The notes beneath the pieces are model-generated. The model saw nothing but the letters and a program-made list of their open reading frames with translations, did not search any database and was not told where the DNA came from. Shown here one piece after another: positions 1 through 9,588 of a stretch of 64,000 nt of DNA; positions within the stretch are counted from its first letter, which is position 1; each line of letters begins with the position of its first letter. This DNA is from Gemmatimonadota bacterium. Its GTDB lineage: Bacteria; Gemmatimonadota; Gemmatimonadetes; Gemmatimonadales; Gemmatimonadaceae. The DNA is taken from assembly GCA_014192065.1 (NCBI GenBank), contig BJHH01000001.1, positions 558,001 through 622,000 on the forward strand, in the 5' to 3' direction. A program made the position numbers and the translations under genes.

Positions 1-2
1 CC

Positions 3-125
3 GTAGACGAGGCCCGCAAACTCTTCATCGATTCACTCGTGCCAGGCGTGGTTCGCCAGACCAATGGCATCTTCGCCGTCACGCGCGCGCAGGAAGCAGG
101 CGCGGTGCAGGTGAAGTCCACCTGA
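3..125 (+). CDS. C-terminal 40 residues of an unidentified protein (truncated by window edge)
   Basis: An open frame enters from the left edge and ends in TGA, 19 bases before the next ATG. The visible residues (VDEARKLFIDSLVPG near the start, GAVQVKST at the end) show codon use like the neighbouring genes but no motif I recognise. It is probably the end of a real gene on the same strand as the methyltransferase that follows. The product cannot be named from this fragment. Confidence 0.5.
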   Translation, partial: VDEARKLFIDSLVPGVVRQTNGIFAVTRAQEAGAVQVKST

Positions 126-144
126 CCAGACGGTAGCCGACGCA

Positions 145-774
145 ATGAAGGGACGGCGGAAGAAGGGGTCGGGCGCCATCGCGAAATCATACGACCGGGC
201 GTACTTCGACCGGTGGTATCGCGATCCGCGCAAGCGTGTGGCCACGCCGGCGGATGTGGCGCGCAAAGCTCGCCTCGTCGTGGGCATCGCCGAAGCGCTG
301 CTCCAACGGCCGGTGCGCTCGGCGCTCGATATCGGCTGCGGCGAAGGTGCGTGGCGCCCAGCGCTTCGTGCGCTGCGTCCGGGGCTGCGCTACGTCGGCA
401 TGGATTCGAGCGCGTACGTTGTGTCGCGATTCGGAAAGACGCGGGGCATTGGCTACGGCACCTTCGGCACGCTTGCGACCGCTGAACTCGACGGTCCCTT
501 CGACATCATCGTCTGCTGCGACGTCCTGCAGTACGTCGGCCAGCCGGAGCTTTCGCGCGGTCTCGAGGCCGTCTCGGGGCTGCTCGACGGCGTGGCATAT
601 CTCGAGGCCTACACGACCGCAGACGAAGTGGTTGGCGACGGCCACGGCTGGTTTCATCGCGCACCGGCTTTGTATCGACGCGCGTTCAATCGCGCGGGGT
701 TGACCGCGGTCGGGATGCACTGCTGGGTCGGGCCGAGCCTCCGTGATGCGACGGCCGCACTGGAGCGGGCCTAA
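145..774 (+). CDS. Class I SAM-dependent methyltransferase
   Basis: The 209-residue product carries the glycine-rich SAM-binding motif I, LDIGCGEGAW (residues 61-70), an acidic motif II (GMDSS, about 85-89) and a motif-IV-like FDIIVCCDVLQYV (about 119-131). This is the class I Rossmann methyltransferase fold, and the length is normal for a single-domain enzyme. The basic, low-complexity N-terminus (KGRRKKGSG) is probably disordered. The substrate cannot be told from sequence. The gene sits 153 bases upstream of a SAM-cycle regulator, but an intervening hairpin and operator suggest separate transcription. The first ATG of the frame was chosen. Confidence 0.85.
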   Translation: MKGRRKKGSGAIAKSYDRAYFDRWYRDPRKRVATPADVARKARLVVGIAEALLQRPVRSALDIGCGEGAWRPALRALRPGLRYVGMDSSAYVVSRFGKTRGIGYGTFGTLATAELDGPFDIIVCCDVLQYVGQPELSRGLEAVSGLLDGVAYLEAYTTADEVVGDGHGWFHRAPALYRRAFNRAGLTAVGMHCWVGPSLRDATAALERA

Positions 775-880
775 CGCGGGGTGGTGGTCGGTCGTAGTAC
801 GCGGCTTCCGAACCGTGCGTGACCGGTCCGTTGTCGCTCGAGGCGGGGCGCACCGGCTCGGTGCTCAACTGCTTCTGGCC

Positions 881-905
881 GCTTGACTGGAGGCCGCAGT
901 CAAGC
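881..905 (+). promoter_or_regulatory. Perfect 9-bp stem-loop upstream of sahR
   Basis: GCTTGACTG is followed by a 7-base loop and its exact complement CAGTCAAGC. It lies five bases before the palindromic operator of the next gene. It could be a weak terminator for the methyltransferase, a second protein-binding site or part of the leader structure. There is no T tract after it. The structure is seen directly; the role is inference. Confidence 0.5.
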
Positions 906-909
906 AACC

Positions 910-933
910 TTTCATCCGGATATACGGATGAAA
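910..933 (+). promoter_or_regulatory. Palindromic operator overlapping the sahR start codon
   Basis: Two perfect 9-base arms, TTTCATCCG and CGGATGAAA, flank the 6-base centre GATATA. The right arm contains the ATG of the regulator gene. An exact dyad of this size at the start of an ArsR-family gene is the expected form of a dimeric winged-helix binding site. It suggests autoregulation of sahR-ahcY, with the repressor blocking initiation. The symmetry is seen; the binding is inferred from the SahR family. Confidence 0.65.
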
Positions 934-1863
934 CGCTCACCCCTGTTCGGCCGGCTGGCCGCCCTCTCGGACCCCGTCCGTGCCCGACTCATCGCCGCGC
1001 TTGAGCGGCATGAACTCACGGTGGGCGAGTTGCATCGCGCGCTGCAGTTGCCGCAGTCCACCGTGAGCCGCCATCTCCGCGCACTCGCCGAAGCCGGATG
1101 GGTCGCGAGGCGCGAAGAGGGGACGAGCAACCTCTACCGTTTCACGGCCTCCGAAACGGATGCCTCAGCGCGCAAGCTCTGGCTCGCCGTGCGCGAAGAA
1201 TTGCACGGTCTTGCCGCGGTCCAGCGCGACGCCGAGCGTGTGCGTGGCGTGCTCGCGGGCCGCCACACAACGTCGCAAAAATTCTTTGCGTCAAGTGCAG
1301 GACAGTGGGATCGCCTGCGCGTCGAACTCTTCGGCGATCGTGCCGAGCTCTTTACGCTACTGGGCCTGGTCGATCCGTCCTGGACCATCGCCGACCTCGG
1401 CTGCGGCACCGGCCAGCTTTCCGAAGCGCTTGCACCGTTTGCCAAGCGCGTGATCGCCATCGACGAATCGGCGGCCATGCTGCGCGCGGCGAAGGCCAGA
1501 CTCTCCTCGTATGGACAGGTGGAGTTTCGTCAGGGCACGCTCGAAGCGCTTCCGCTGGAGTCGGGTGAAGTGCATGCGGCGGTGCTCTCGCTGGTGCTGC
1601 AATACATCGCCGAGCCCGTCAAACTGTTCGCTGCCGTGCGCCGCGCGCTTGCGCCGGGTGGCCGCCTGCTCGTGTTCGACATGTTGCCTCACGAACGCGC
1701 CGACCTGCGCGATCGGATGGGGCACGTCTGGCAAGGGTTCAGCGAGACGCAACTGCGTGCATGGAGCACCGAAGCCGGCTTCGCATCGTGCCGCGTCGCG
1801 GCGATCCCGCCGCAGTCGTCGGCCAAGGGCCCGGGCCTTTTCGTGGTGTCGCTGTCTGCGTAG
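928..1863 (+). CDS. sahR: SahR-like regulator: ArsR-type HTH fused to a methyltransferase-like domain
   Basis: The 311-residue product has an N-terminal ArsR winged helix (about 5-75; recognition helix near LPQSTVSRHLRALAEAGW) and a C-terminal class I methyltransferase fold with the SAM/SAH motif DLGCGTGQ (156-163). This two-domain layout is that of SahR, an ArsR-family repressor described in Proteobacteria. SahR senses S-adenosylhomocysteine through a methylase-like domain and controls SAM-cycle genes. The next gene, 67 bases downstream on the same strand, is ahcY, the core SahR target. The ATG at 928 was chosen because the HTH begins right after it; an in-frame TTG at 883 would add 15 residues. 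A two-domain methyltransferase that merely sits beside ahcY is the alternative. Confidence 0.8.
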   Translation: MKRSPLFGRLAALSDPVRARLIAALERHELTVGELHRALQLPQSTVSRHLRALAEAGWVARREEGTSNLYRFTASETDASARKLWLAVREELHGLAAVQRDAERVRGVLAGRHTTSQKFFASSAGQWDRLRVELFGDRAELFTLLGLVDPSWTIADLGCGTGQLSEALAPFAKRVIAIDESAAMLRAAKARLSSYGQVEFRQGTLEALPLESGEVHAAVLSLVLQYIAEPVKLFAAVRRALAPGGRLLVFDMLPHERADLRDRMGHVWQGFSETQLRAWSTEAGFASCRVAAIPPQSSAKGPGLFVVSLSA

Positions 1864-1930
1864 CTGGTCAATCAACAAGGTCGCGATTTCGTAGTTGTTG
1901 TTTCCCTCTCCCGTCCACCCGTCTACCTCA

Positions 1931-3445
<1,515 letters not shown>

Positions 3446-3455
3446 CCTAGGTGTT

Positions 3456-3482
3456 GCCCCGCCGGGGGTGAACCGGCGGGGC
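3456..3482. terminator. Bidirectional hairpin terminator between ahcY and the convergent gene
   Basis: GCCCCGCCGG and CCGGCGGGGC form a perfect 10-bp stem with a 7-base loop, ten bases after the ahcY stop and six bases before the stop of the opposing gene. There is no T tract on either side, as is common in high-GC genomes. The position between convergent genes makes a shared terminator the simplest reading. Confidence 0.7.
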
Positions 3483-3488
3483 GGGGAC

Positions 3489-4541
3489 CTACTTCATCCA
3501 CAGCACGGCGTAGAAGGGGCCGCGTCGGATTGCACCCGACGCCATGACGCGACACCCCGCGCCGCGCAGGTACCGCGCGGTGGTGCCGGATGCCTCCGTG
3601 CCGGGTGGGTACAGCTCAACCATTTCGACCTCGCTCGCACGCCAGGTGTCGAGCGTCGTACTGCCCACGGCGCGGCGGCCGTCGAGCAGAACGCAGATGG
3701 ATCCCGAGGCGTTCTGCAGATCAAACGTCAGTGTCGCTCCGGCGCGCGTGCGCTTGATCGCTTCGTTCAGCGACATGTCACCGAATGGCGCGAGTTCCTC
3801 TTCGGACAGCACGACAGCCCGGCCCCCCTTCATCGACATGCGCATCCCAGCGTCCCGCCACGCCACGGCGGCATTGTTGCTTGCTCCACTCGCCTCAGCG
3901 CGTCGCAGATCCGACAATTTGGGATCGAGCGTTTCGATGTGCACGACGACCCCGCGCCATTCGTGCATGCGCACCGCGGTGGTCGTGAGGTAATAACCCT
4001 CTTTTATTGTGCGAAACGCCAGCACGCCGTCGCGCACGGCAGTCAGGACGAACCACCCGTCATCCCCCGTCGTGAGCGTCTGCTTGTCGCCGGTGATGAC
4101 TTCGATGGTTGCGCCCGCGACGGGCTGGTCGTGTTCGTCCACGACGATCCCCGACAGCACGTTGATCCGCTCCCGCACCTGGACCGTGTCGAGCATCGCC
4201 GGTGTGGCGAGGATGGTCACGGCGACGTCGAGCGATTTCTCTGGGACTCGGATCGATGCTCGTGTGGGCAGGTAGCCGATGCCGCGGAATACGAGTTCCT
4301 GCACGCCCGCCGGAGCGTTGAGGAATGCAAACGCACCCTGTGTGTCAGTCCGCGCTGTGCGCGAGGAGCCGTTGAGCGTCACTTCGACACCGGCCACGGG
4401 GATTCCGCCGATGGCCGTGACCTTGCCCGTCACGTTCGGGGCGACGACTACGTCCTGTGCGCCGAGCGCCACGGGCCAGATCGTGGCCACAACGAACACC
4501 GAGGCGAGGGCAACCCGCTGGACAGCGCGAGCAAATCTCAT
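3489..4541 (-). CDS. Secreted protein with carboxypeptidase-regulatory-like domains
   Basis: The 350-residue product starts with a clear signal peptide (hydrophobic stretch about 9-28, ending in LGAQD). Two carboxypeptidase-regulatory/Cna-B-like beta-sandwich repeats follow (GKVTAIGGIPVAGVEVTL near 38 and GIVVDEHDQPVAGATIEV near 130). The C-terminal segment (LLDGRRAVG, then EVEMVELYPPGTEASGT) resembles the end of a TonB-receptor plug domain but has no barrel after it. Such proteins are abundant in Gemmatimonadota and Bacteroidota, usually at the cell surface; the specific role is unknown. It faces ahcY tail-to-tail and diverges from the dipeptidase gene. A TAGTAT box six bases before the ATG suggests a leaderless message. 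Confidence 0.75.
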   Translation of the reverse strand: MRFARAVQRVALASVFVVATIWPVALGAQDVVVAPNVTGKVTAIGGIPVAGVEVTLNGSSRTARTDTQGAFAFLNAPAGVQELVFRGIGYLPTRASIRVPEKSLDVAVTILATPAMLDTVQVRERINVLSGIVVDEHDQPVAGATIEVITGDKQTLTTGDDGWFVLTAVRDGVLAFRTIKEGYYLTTTAVRMHEWRGVVVHIETLDPKLSDLRRAEASGASNNAAVAWRDAGMRMSMKGGRAVVLSEEELAPFGDMSLNEAIKRTRAGATLTFDLQNASGSICVLLDGRRAVGSTTLDTWRASEVEMVELYPPGTEASGTTARYLRGAGCRVMASGAIRRGPFYAVLWMK

Positions 4542-4547
4542 CCGGGA

Positions 4548-4553
4548 ATACTA
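4548..4553 (-). promoter_or_regulatory. Putative -10 box (TAGTAT) for a leaderless transcript
   Basis: On the minus strand TAGTAT is followed by exactly six bases and then the ATG of the 350-residue secreted protein. That spacing would put the +1 base on the start codon. No good -35 was seen. The same arrangement recurs at several other genes in the window. Confidence 0.45.
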
Positions 4554-4679
4554 CCGCAACATCCGCTGGTGTTTCCAGCTTCAGCGGCTAGTTCAGCAAC
4601 CGCCGCTTTCGCCCCTGCGTGCGCCATGCCAGAATGATGGTGGGCGATGTCCCTGGTTTCGACTCCAGTCCCGTCAATC

Positions 4680-6050
4680 ATGATTGCCATCTGTCGTCGT
4701 TCTGTTATGGCTGTCGCCGTCGCTTTGGTTGCGGTGGCTGCCCCCGCCGTCGCCGCCCATGCCCAGCGTGGTGCGAAGGCCGCGCCGAAGCAGGCGCCGA
4801 AACCGGCGGCGAAGCCGGCGGCGAAAGCTCCGCCGCGCGACCGGGCGGCCGCGCGCGCACACGCGGTCGAACTGCTCACCGCATCGCCGCTCGTGGATGG
4901 ACACAACGACCTGCCTTGGACCATTCGAGAGCAAAAGGGAATGGAGCGCGACGTCGACGCGTACGACCTCCGCAAGAAAACGCCGCATCAGACTGATCTG
5001 GCCCGTGTGCGTTCCGGAAAACTCGGCGGGCAGTTCTGGTCCGTGTACATCCCCGGCGACATCAAGGATTCCGGTTTCGCCCGCGTGCAGCTTGAGCAGA
5101 TCGACATCGCGCGGCGCATGATCGCGAAATATCCCGAGACATTCGTGGCCGCCAATACGGCGGCCGACATGCGGGCGGCGTTCAAGCAACACAAAGTGGG
5201 TTCGATGCTCGGGATGGAGGGCGGTCACGCGATCGAAAACTCGCTTGGCGCGCTCCGAGCCTACTACGACCTCGGCGTCCGCTACATGACACTCACCCAC
5301 AACGTGACGCTCGACTGGGCCGACGCCGCCAACGATGCGGCAAAGCACGGCGGCCTGACCAACTTCGGGCGCGAAGTCGTGCGCGAAATGAACCGGCTCG
5401 GCATGCTCGTCGACCTGTCGCACGTGTCGCCCGCCGTGATGAGTCACGCCCTCAATATCTCCGAGGCGCCCGTGATGTATTCGCACTCATCGGCACGCGC
5501 GATTGTGGATCATCCGCGCAATGTGCCGGACTCGATTCTCACGCGGCTCCCGAAGAATGGCGGCGTCGTGATGGTGAACTTCTATCCGGTATTCGACTCG
5601 CCGTCCCTGCGCGCGCACGGGCTCGCGCGTGATCGGCAGCAGGTGGCGCTGCGCCAGCGGCTTGGCGCCGACACGGCGGCCGTGAATCGTGAACTACGGG
5701 CCTGGGATGCGGCGAATGTGGCGCCACGGGCGACGCTGGCCGACGTGGCCAATATGATCGACCACATCCGCAACGTCGCCAGCGCTGACAACGTTGGCAT
5801 CGGTAGTGATTATGACGGCGTGGATGACGAGCTGCCGATCGGACTCGAGGACCTCTCGAACTATCCCGACCTCTTCGCCGAGCTGATCCTGCGCGGCTGG
5901 AACGACACCGACCTGAAGAAGCTCGCGGGCGAGAACATCCTTCGCGCGCTGGAGAAGGCTGAGCAGGTGGCGAAACGGCTGCAGCGCGAGCGCGGTCCGA
6001 GTACCAAGACGATCGAAGAACTCGACGGTAAGCCGCGAATCCACCCGTGA
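4680..6050 (+). CDS. Membrane dipeptidase, peptidase family M19
   Basis: A zinc dipeptidase of the renal-dipeptidase family, probably exported to the periplasm, where it would cleave dipeptides. From the ATG at 4680 the 456-residue protein begins with a signal peptide (about 1-29, ending AHAQ), then an Ala/Pro/Lys-rich linker (30-55). The catalytic domain has the metal-binding DGHND (73-77), a conserved EGGHAIE block (metal-ligand Glu), HSSARAIVDHPRN, and GSDYDGVDD near the C-terminus, all typical of M19. The frame stays open to an ATG at 4647, but that start would put 11 extra residues before the signal peptide. Expression is probably separate from the glycolytic genes downstream. Confidence 0.9.
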   Translation: MIAICRRSVMAVAVALVAVAAPAVAAHAQRGAKAAPKQAPKPAAKPAAKAPPRDRAAARAHAVELLTASPLVDGHNDLPWTIREQKGMERDVDAYDLRKKTPHQTDLARVRSGKLGGQFWSVYIPGDIKDSGFARVQLEQIDIARRMIAKYPETFVAANTAADMRAAFKQHKVGSMLGMEGGHAIENSLGALRAYYDLGVRYMTLTHNVTLDWADAANDAAKHGGLTNFGREVVREMNRLGMLVDLSHVSPAVMSHALNISEAPVMYSHSSARAIVDHPRNVPDSILTRLPKNGGVVMVNFYPVFDSPSLRAHGLARDRQQVALRQRLGADTAAVNRELRAWDAANVAPRATLADVANMIDHIRNVASADNVGIGSDYDGVDDELPIGLEDLSNYPDLFAELILRGWNDTDLKKLAGENILRALEKAEQVAKRLQRERGPSTKTIEELDGKPRIHP

Positions 6051-6060
6051 GCCGCCGTCA

Positions 6061-6090
6061 CGATGGATGGTCAGCCGAGTCCGTCCATCG
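6061..6090 (+). terminator. Candidate hairpin terminator after the dipeptidase gene
   Basis: CGATGGATGG and CCGTCCATCG can form a 10-bp stem with one G-U pair and a 10-base loop, starting eleven bases after the dipeptidase stop. No T tract follows. A TATATT box at 6173-6178 downstream could be the -10 of the transaldolase promoter, which fits termination here. Confidence 0.45.
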
Positions 6091-6250
6091 ATGACGTGAT
6101 GGGGCAGATCGGGCGCCCGTGGCCGACCACGCCAGGCGGCGGCGCGCGCGGGTTGCGCCCACCGGGGACGACTATATTCAGGTCTCTGGTGCGGATCCCG
6201 CATCTCGCTGGCACCGCACCCGGGCACCCGCCTCGCCTCTTCGCTTCCCA

Positions 6251-7387
6251 ATGACCGCCACGCACGCCGCTCCCAGTCGCACGCCCCTGCATGCCCTGCA
6301 CGCCGCTGGTGTCTCCGTCTGGCTCGATTATATCGACCGGACGTTAGTCCAGAGTGGGGAACTCGCCCGCCGCATCACGGACGACGCGTTGACGGGCATG
6401 ACGTCGAATCCGACGATCTTTGAGAAGGCGCTCTCGCAAGGCACCGCGTACGACGCGCAGCTCGCCGCGCTCTCAGGCGATCGCACGCCATGGGCCATCT
6501 TCGAGGCCGTCGAGACCGACGATGTCCGCGCGGCGTGCGATCTGTTTCGGCCGACCTACGCCGCCGCAAAGGGTACGGACGGATTCGTCTCGATCGAAGT
6601 CTCTCCGGGCACGGCGCATGACGCCGATGGCACGGTGCAGGAAGCGCGGCGGCTCTGGGCGACGGTTGGCCGGCCAAACGTGATGATCAAGGTGCCGGGC
6701 ACGCCCGCCGGGTGTGTGGCGCTCCGTCGTCTGATTGCTGAAGGCCTGAACGTCAACGTGACGCTGCTCTTTTCGTGCACGGCGTACGCCGACGTGGTCG
6801 AAGCCTATCTCTCCGGTCTCGAGGACCGGGCCAAGGCCGGCCACGCGCTCAGTCCCGTCGCGTCAGTCGCGAGCTTCTTCGTGAGCCGCGTCGATTCCGA
6901 AATCGACAAACGGCTGGATGCGATCGCCACGCCCGAAGCACTCGCGCTGCGGGGCAAGGCGGCGATTGCCAACGCACAGCTCGCGTACCAGCTCTTCCGC
7001 GAGCGTTTCAGTGGCCCGCGCTGGGACGCGCTCGCCGCGAACGGCGCGCAGGTGCAGCGTCCGCTCTGGGCCAGCACCGGTACCAAGAATCCGGCGTACT
7101 CCGATGTCGTGTACGTCGAGGCGCTCATCGGTCCGCACACGGTGAATACGCTGCCACCCGCCACGCTCGACGCCTTTCGTGACCACGGTACTGTCACGCG
7201 CACTGTGGACACCGCCGCCGCCGCTCGCGCCATTACGCAGATCGAGGCGCTCGGTATTTCGCTCGACGCCGTGACCGACCAGCTGCTGATCGAGGGACTT
7301 GCGTCGTTCCAGAAGTCGTTCGACTCGCTGCTGGGTGGGATCGAAAAGAAGACCGCGCTGCTGGCCAAGCAGAAGTCCGGCCAGTGA
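6251..7387 (+). CDS. tal: Transaldolase
   Basis: Transaldolase moves a dihydroxyacetone unit between sugar phosphates in the non-oxidative pentose phosphate pathway. The 378-residue cytosolic protein has GMTSNPTIFEKAL (about 49-61), the Schiff-base lysine in VMIKVPGT (about 144-151), NVTLLFS and the late ASTGTKNP block. The length and motifs match the roughly 370-residue bacterial subfamily rather than the short 215-residue type. The ATG at 6251 was chosen because upstream in-frame sequence resembles nothing. The stop overlaps the GTG of the pyruvate kinase gene (GTGA), indicating translational coupling. This is the first gene of a central carbon operon. Confidence 0.95.
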   Translation: MTATHAAPSRTPLHALHAAGVSVWLDYIDRTLVQSGELARRITDDALTGMTSNPTIFEKALSQGTAYDAQLAALSGDRTPWAIFEAVETDDVRAACDLFRPTYAAAKGTDGFVSIEVSPGTAHDADGTVQEARRLWATVGRPNVMIKVPGTPAGCVALRRLIAEGLNVNVTLLFSCTAYADVVEAYLSGLEDRAKAGHALSPVASVASFFVSRVDSEIDKRLDAIATPEALALRGKAAIANAQLAYQLFRERFSGPRWDALAANGAQVQRPLWASTGTKNPAYSDVVYVEALIGPHTVNTLPPATLDAFRDHGTVTRTVDTAAAARAITQIEALGISLDAVTDQLLIEGLASFQKSFDSLLGGIEKKTALLAKQKSGQ

Positions 7388-8787
7388 ACCACTCCCGCGC
7401 GAAGATCGTCTGCACAATCGGGCCGGCGTCGTCAGACGCGGACACGCTTGAGGCGCTGATCGGTGCGGGGATGAACGTCGCGCGCATCAACTTCTCTCAT
7501 GGTACGCCCGAAGGGCACGCCAGGGTCATTGCTTCAATCCGTGCAGTCGCCACCAGGATGGCGCGTCCCATCGCGATCCTGGGTGACCTCCAGGGCCCCC
7601 GCATCCGCGTAGGAAAACTGGCGGCGCCGATCGACGTGGCCGCAGGCACCGAGCATCTGTTTGTGCCGGAATCGCACGCGAGCGGGAATGAGATCCCGGT
7701 CACGTACGAAGACATCGCCAAGGACGTGAAGCCGGGCGTACGTATCCTCGTGAACGATGGATTGCTGGAGTTCATGGTGCTGGCGATTGACGGCGCGCGC
7801 GTGCGGGTCCGCACGGTACACGGCGGGACGCTTTCGTCACACAAGGGCATGAACCTGCCGGGCACCGAAGTGTCCGCGCCGTCGCTGACGGAGAAGGATC
7901 GCGCCGATATCGCTTTCGCGATCGCTCACGATGTGTCGTATCTCGCACTCAGCTTCGTGCGGCGTCCCGAGGACATCACGCAGCTGCGTGCGATGCTCCC
8001 GCCGGGTATGCTTATCGTCGCGAAAATAGAAAAAGACAGCGCGGTGGATCGGATCAACGAAATTCTTGCGGTGACCGACGCCGTGATGATTGCCCGCGGC
8101 GACCTTGGCGTCGAACTGCCCTTCGAGCGCGTGCCGCTCGAGCAGAAACGCATCATCGGGCTCGCGAATCGGTACGGACGACCCGTGATCACGGCCACGC
8201 AGATGCTCGAGTCGATGGTCGAAAACCCGCGCCCGACGCGCGCCGAAGCCAACGACGTCGCCAATGCCGTCCTCGATGGCACAGACGCCGTCATGCTCTC
8301 GGCCGAAACAGCGTCCGGCGCGCATCCGGTGCTCGCCGTTGAGGCGATGCATCGTATCGCCGAAGCCGCGGAGACCTATCCGGTCGCGCGTGGGCTCGGA
8401 CTCGACCGGCTCGAAGCCGGCACGGCAAGTGTCGAGGAGACCATCGCGTCTGCGACCGTCACGGCCGTGCGGTTGAGTGGCGCGCGCTGCGTGATCGTCT
8501 TCACCAAGAGTGGGTTTAGCGCGCGTGTCGTCGCGGCCCGCCGTCCGAACGTGCCGATCGTCGTCCTCACCGATGAGGCGCGCACCTGGCGCCAGCTGTC
8601 GATGGTGTGGGGTGTCCTGCCGTTCCTCGTGCCGCACTGCAGCACCTACGACGAGATGGCCGCCGCTGCCCGCGCGCTCGTGATCCGCGAAGGACTTGCC
8701 GACGCGGGGGATCGCGTGGTCATCACGGCGGGAGTGCCGTTCGACGTTCCCGGCTCGACCAACACACTCAAGCTGGAAACGGTGTGA
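7384..8787 (+). CDS. pyk: Pyruvate kinase
   Basis: Converts phosphoenolpyruvate and ADP to pyruvate and ATP, the last step of glycolysis. The 467-residue protein has the N-terminal KIVCTIGPASS, the INFSHG motif, LGDLQGPRIRVG, the catalytic lysine in IVAKIEK (about 216-222), the metal-binding MIARGDLGVELP, and the PK signature TATQMLESM. A C-terminal allosteric domain is present (VTAVRLSGARCVIVFTKSG onward). The GTG start overlaps the tal stop by four bases. The next gene starts 22 bases downstream, so co-transcription is likely. Confidence 0.97.
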   Translation: MNHSRAKIVCTIGPASSDADTLEALIGAGMNVARINFSHGTPEGHARVIASIRAVATRMARPIAILGDLQGPRIRVGKLAAPIDVAAGTEHLFVPESHASGNEIPVTYEDIAKDVKPGVRILVNDGLLEFMVLAIDGARVRVRTVHGGTLSSHKGMNLPGTEVSAPSLTEKDRADIAFAIAHDVSYLALSFVRRPEDITQLRAMLPPGMLIVAKIEKDSAVDRINEILAVTDAVMIARGDLGVELPFERVPLEQKRIIGLANRYGRPVITATQMLESMVENPRPTRAEANDVANAVLDGTDAVMLSAETASGAHPVLAVEAMHRIAEAAETYPVARGLGLDRLEAGTASVEETIASATVTAVRLSGARCVIVFTKSGFSARVVAARRPNVPIVVLTDEARTWRQLSMVWGVLPFLVPHCSTYDEMAAAARALVIREGLADAGDRVVITAGVPFDVPGSTNTLKLETV

Positions 8788-8809
8788 TGCGACGGGGCGC
8801 GACCGGCGT

Positions 8810-9586
8810 ATGAAACTCACGTTCCTCGGCACCGGAACGAGTTTCGGTGTTCCGCAGGTCGGCTGTCATTGCGCTGTGTGCCTGTCGGACGATCCGCGCG
8901 ATAGGCGGATGCGCGTCGGTGCAGTGATCGAATCGGGTAGTTCGAAAATCCTCATCGACACGCCGCCGGAACTGCGCCTGCAACTCATTGCCAACAGGAT
9001 CCACAGCGTGGATGCGGTTCTGTTCACGCACGATCACGCCGACCACACGCACGGACTCGACGACATTCGCAGTTTCGGCTTCGGTGCCCACACGCCGCTG
9101 GCCGTGTACGGAGCGGCGGAGACGATCGAGAGCATCACGCGAAAGTTCGGATACGTATTTGACTCGGTGACGAAACGGCTGCAGGGCACGTCGAAGCCCG
9201 AAGCCACGGCCCATGTGCTCGCGCCCGGCGTCGCGGTGACGATCGCTGGCCAGTCGGTCACGCCCGTCGAGGTGCCGCACGGCCTGATGCGCGTGTTCGG
9301 GTACCGCATCGGCGATGTCGGCTACGTCACCGACGCGAAGGAGTTACCTCCCGCCGCTGAGTCGGTGCTGCGCGGGGTCAAGGTGCTCGTGCTCAATGCG
9401 CTCTTCCGGAAATCGCACCCCACGCATCTGTCGATCAGTGAAGCGGTCGAGACGGCAGAGCGAGTGGGCGCCGACCGCACGTTTCTCACGCACCTCACCC
9501 ATCGAATCGCGCACGCTGAGCTCGAGGCCGAACTGCCCGATTCGGTGCGGCCCGCATTCGACGGCCTCCAAGTCACGGTCGAATAG
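8810..9586 (+). CDS. MBL-fold metallohydrolase, PhnP/cyclic phosphodiesterase-like
   Basis: The 258-residue product is a metallo-beta-lactamase-fold hydrolase with the dinuclear metal motif THDHADHTHGLDD (about 73-85) and further histidines in EVPHG and FLTHLTHR. It starts directly with MKLTFLGTGTSFGVPQVGC and has a CHCAVC pair (19-24), as in PhnP-like proteins, which hydrolyse cyclic phosphodiesters. Substrate assignment is only by resemblance; cyclic nucleotide or cyclic ribosyl phosphate are candidates. The gene is tightly placed between pyk and pgi (22 and 2 bases), so a link to sugar-phosphate metabolism is plausible but inferred. Confidence 0.8.
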   Translation: MKLTFLGTGTSFGVPQVGCHCAVCLSDDPRDRRMRVGAVIESGSSKILIDTPPELRLQLIANRIHSVDAVLFTHDHADHTHGLDDIRSFGFGAHTPLAVYGAAETIESITRKFGYVFDSVTKRLQGTSKPEATAHVLAPGVAVTIAGQSVTPVEVPHGLMRVFGYRIGDVGYVTDAKELPPAAESVLRGVKVLVLNALFRKSHPTHLSISEAVETAERVGADRTFLTHLTHRIAHAELEAELPDSVRPAFDGLQVTVE

Positions 9587-9588
9587 CG

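Noticed and set aside
1864-1930. SAH or SAM riboswitch upstream of ahcY
   Set aside because: The 67-base gap is too short and shows none of the conserved riboswitch stems; the palindromic operator upstream of sahR explains regulation better.
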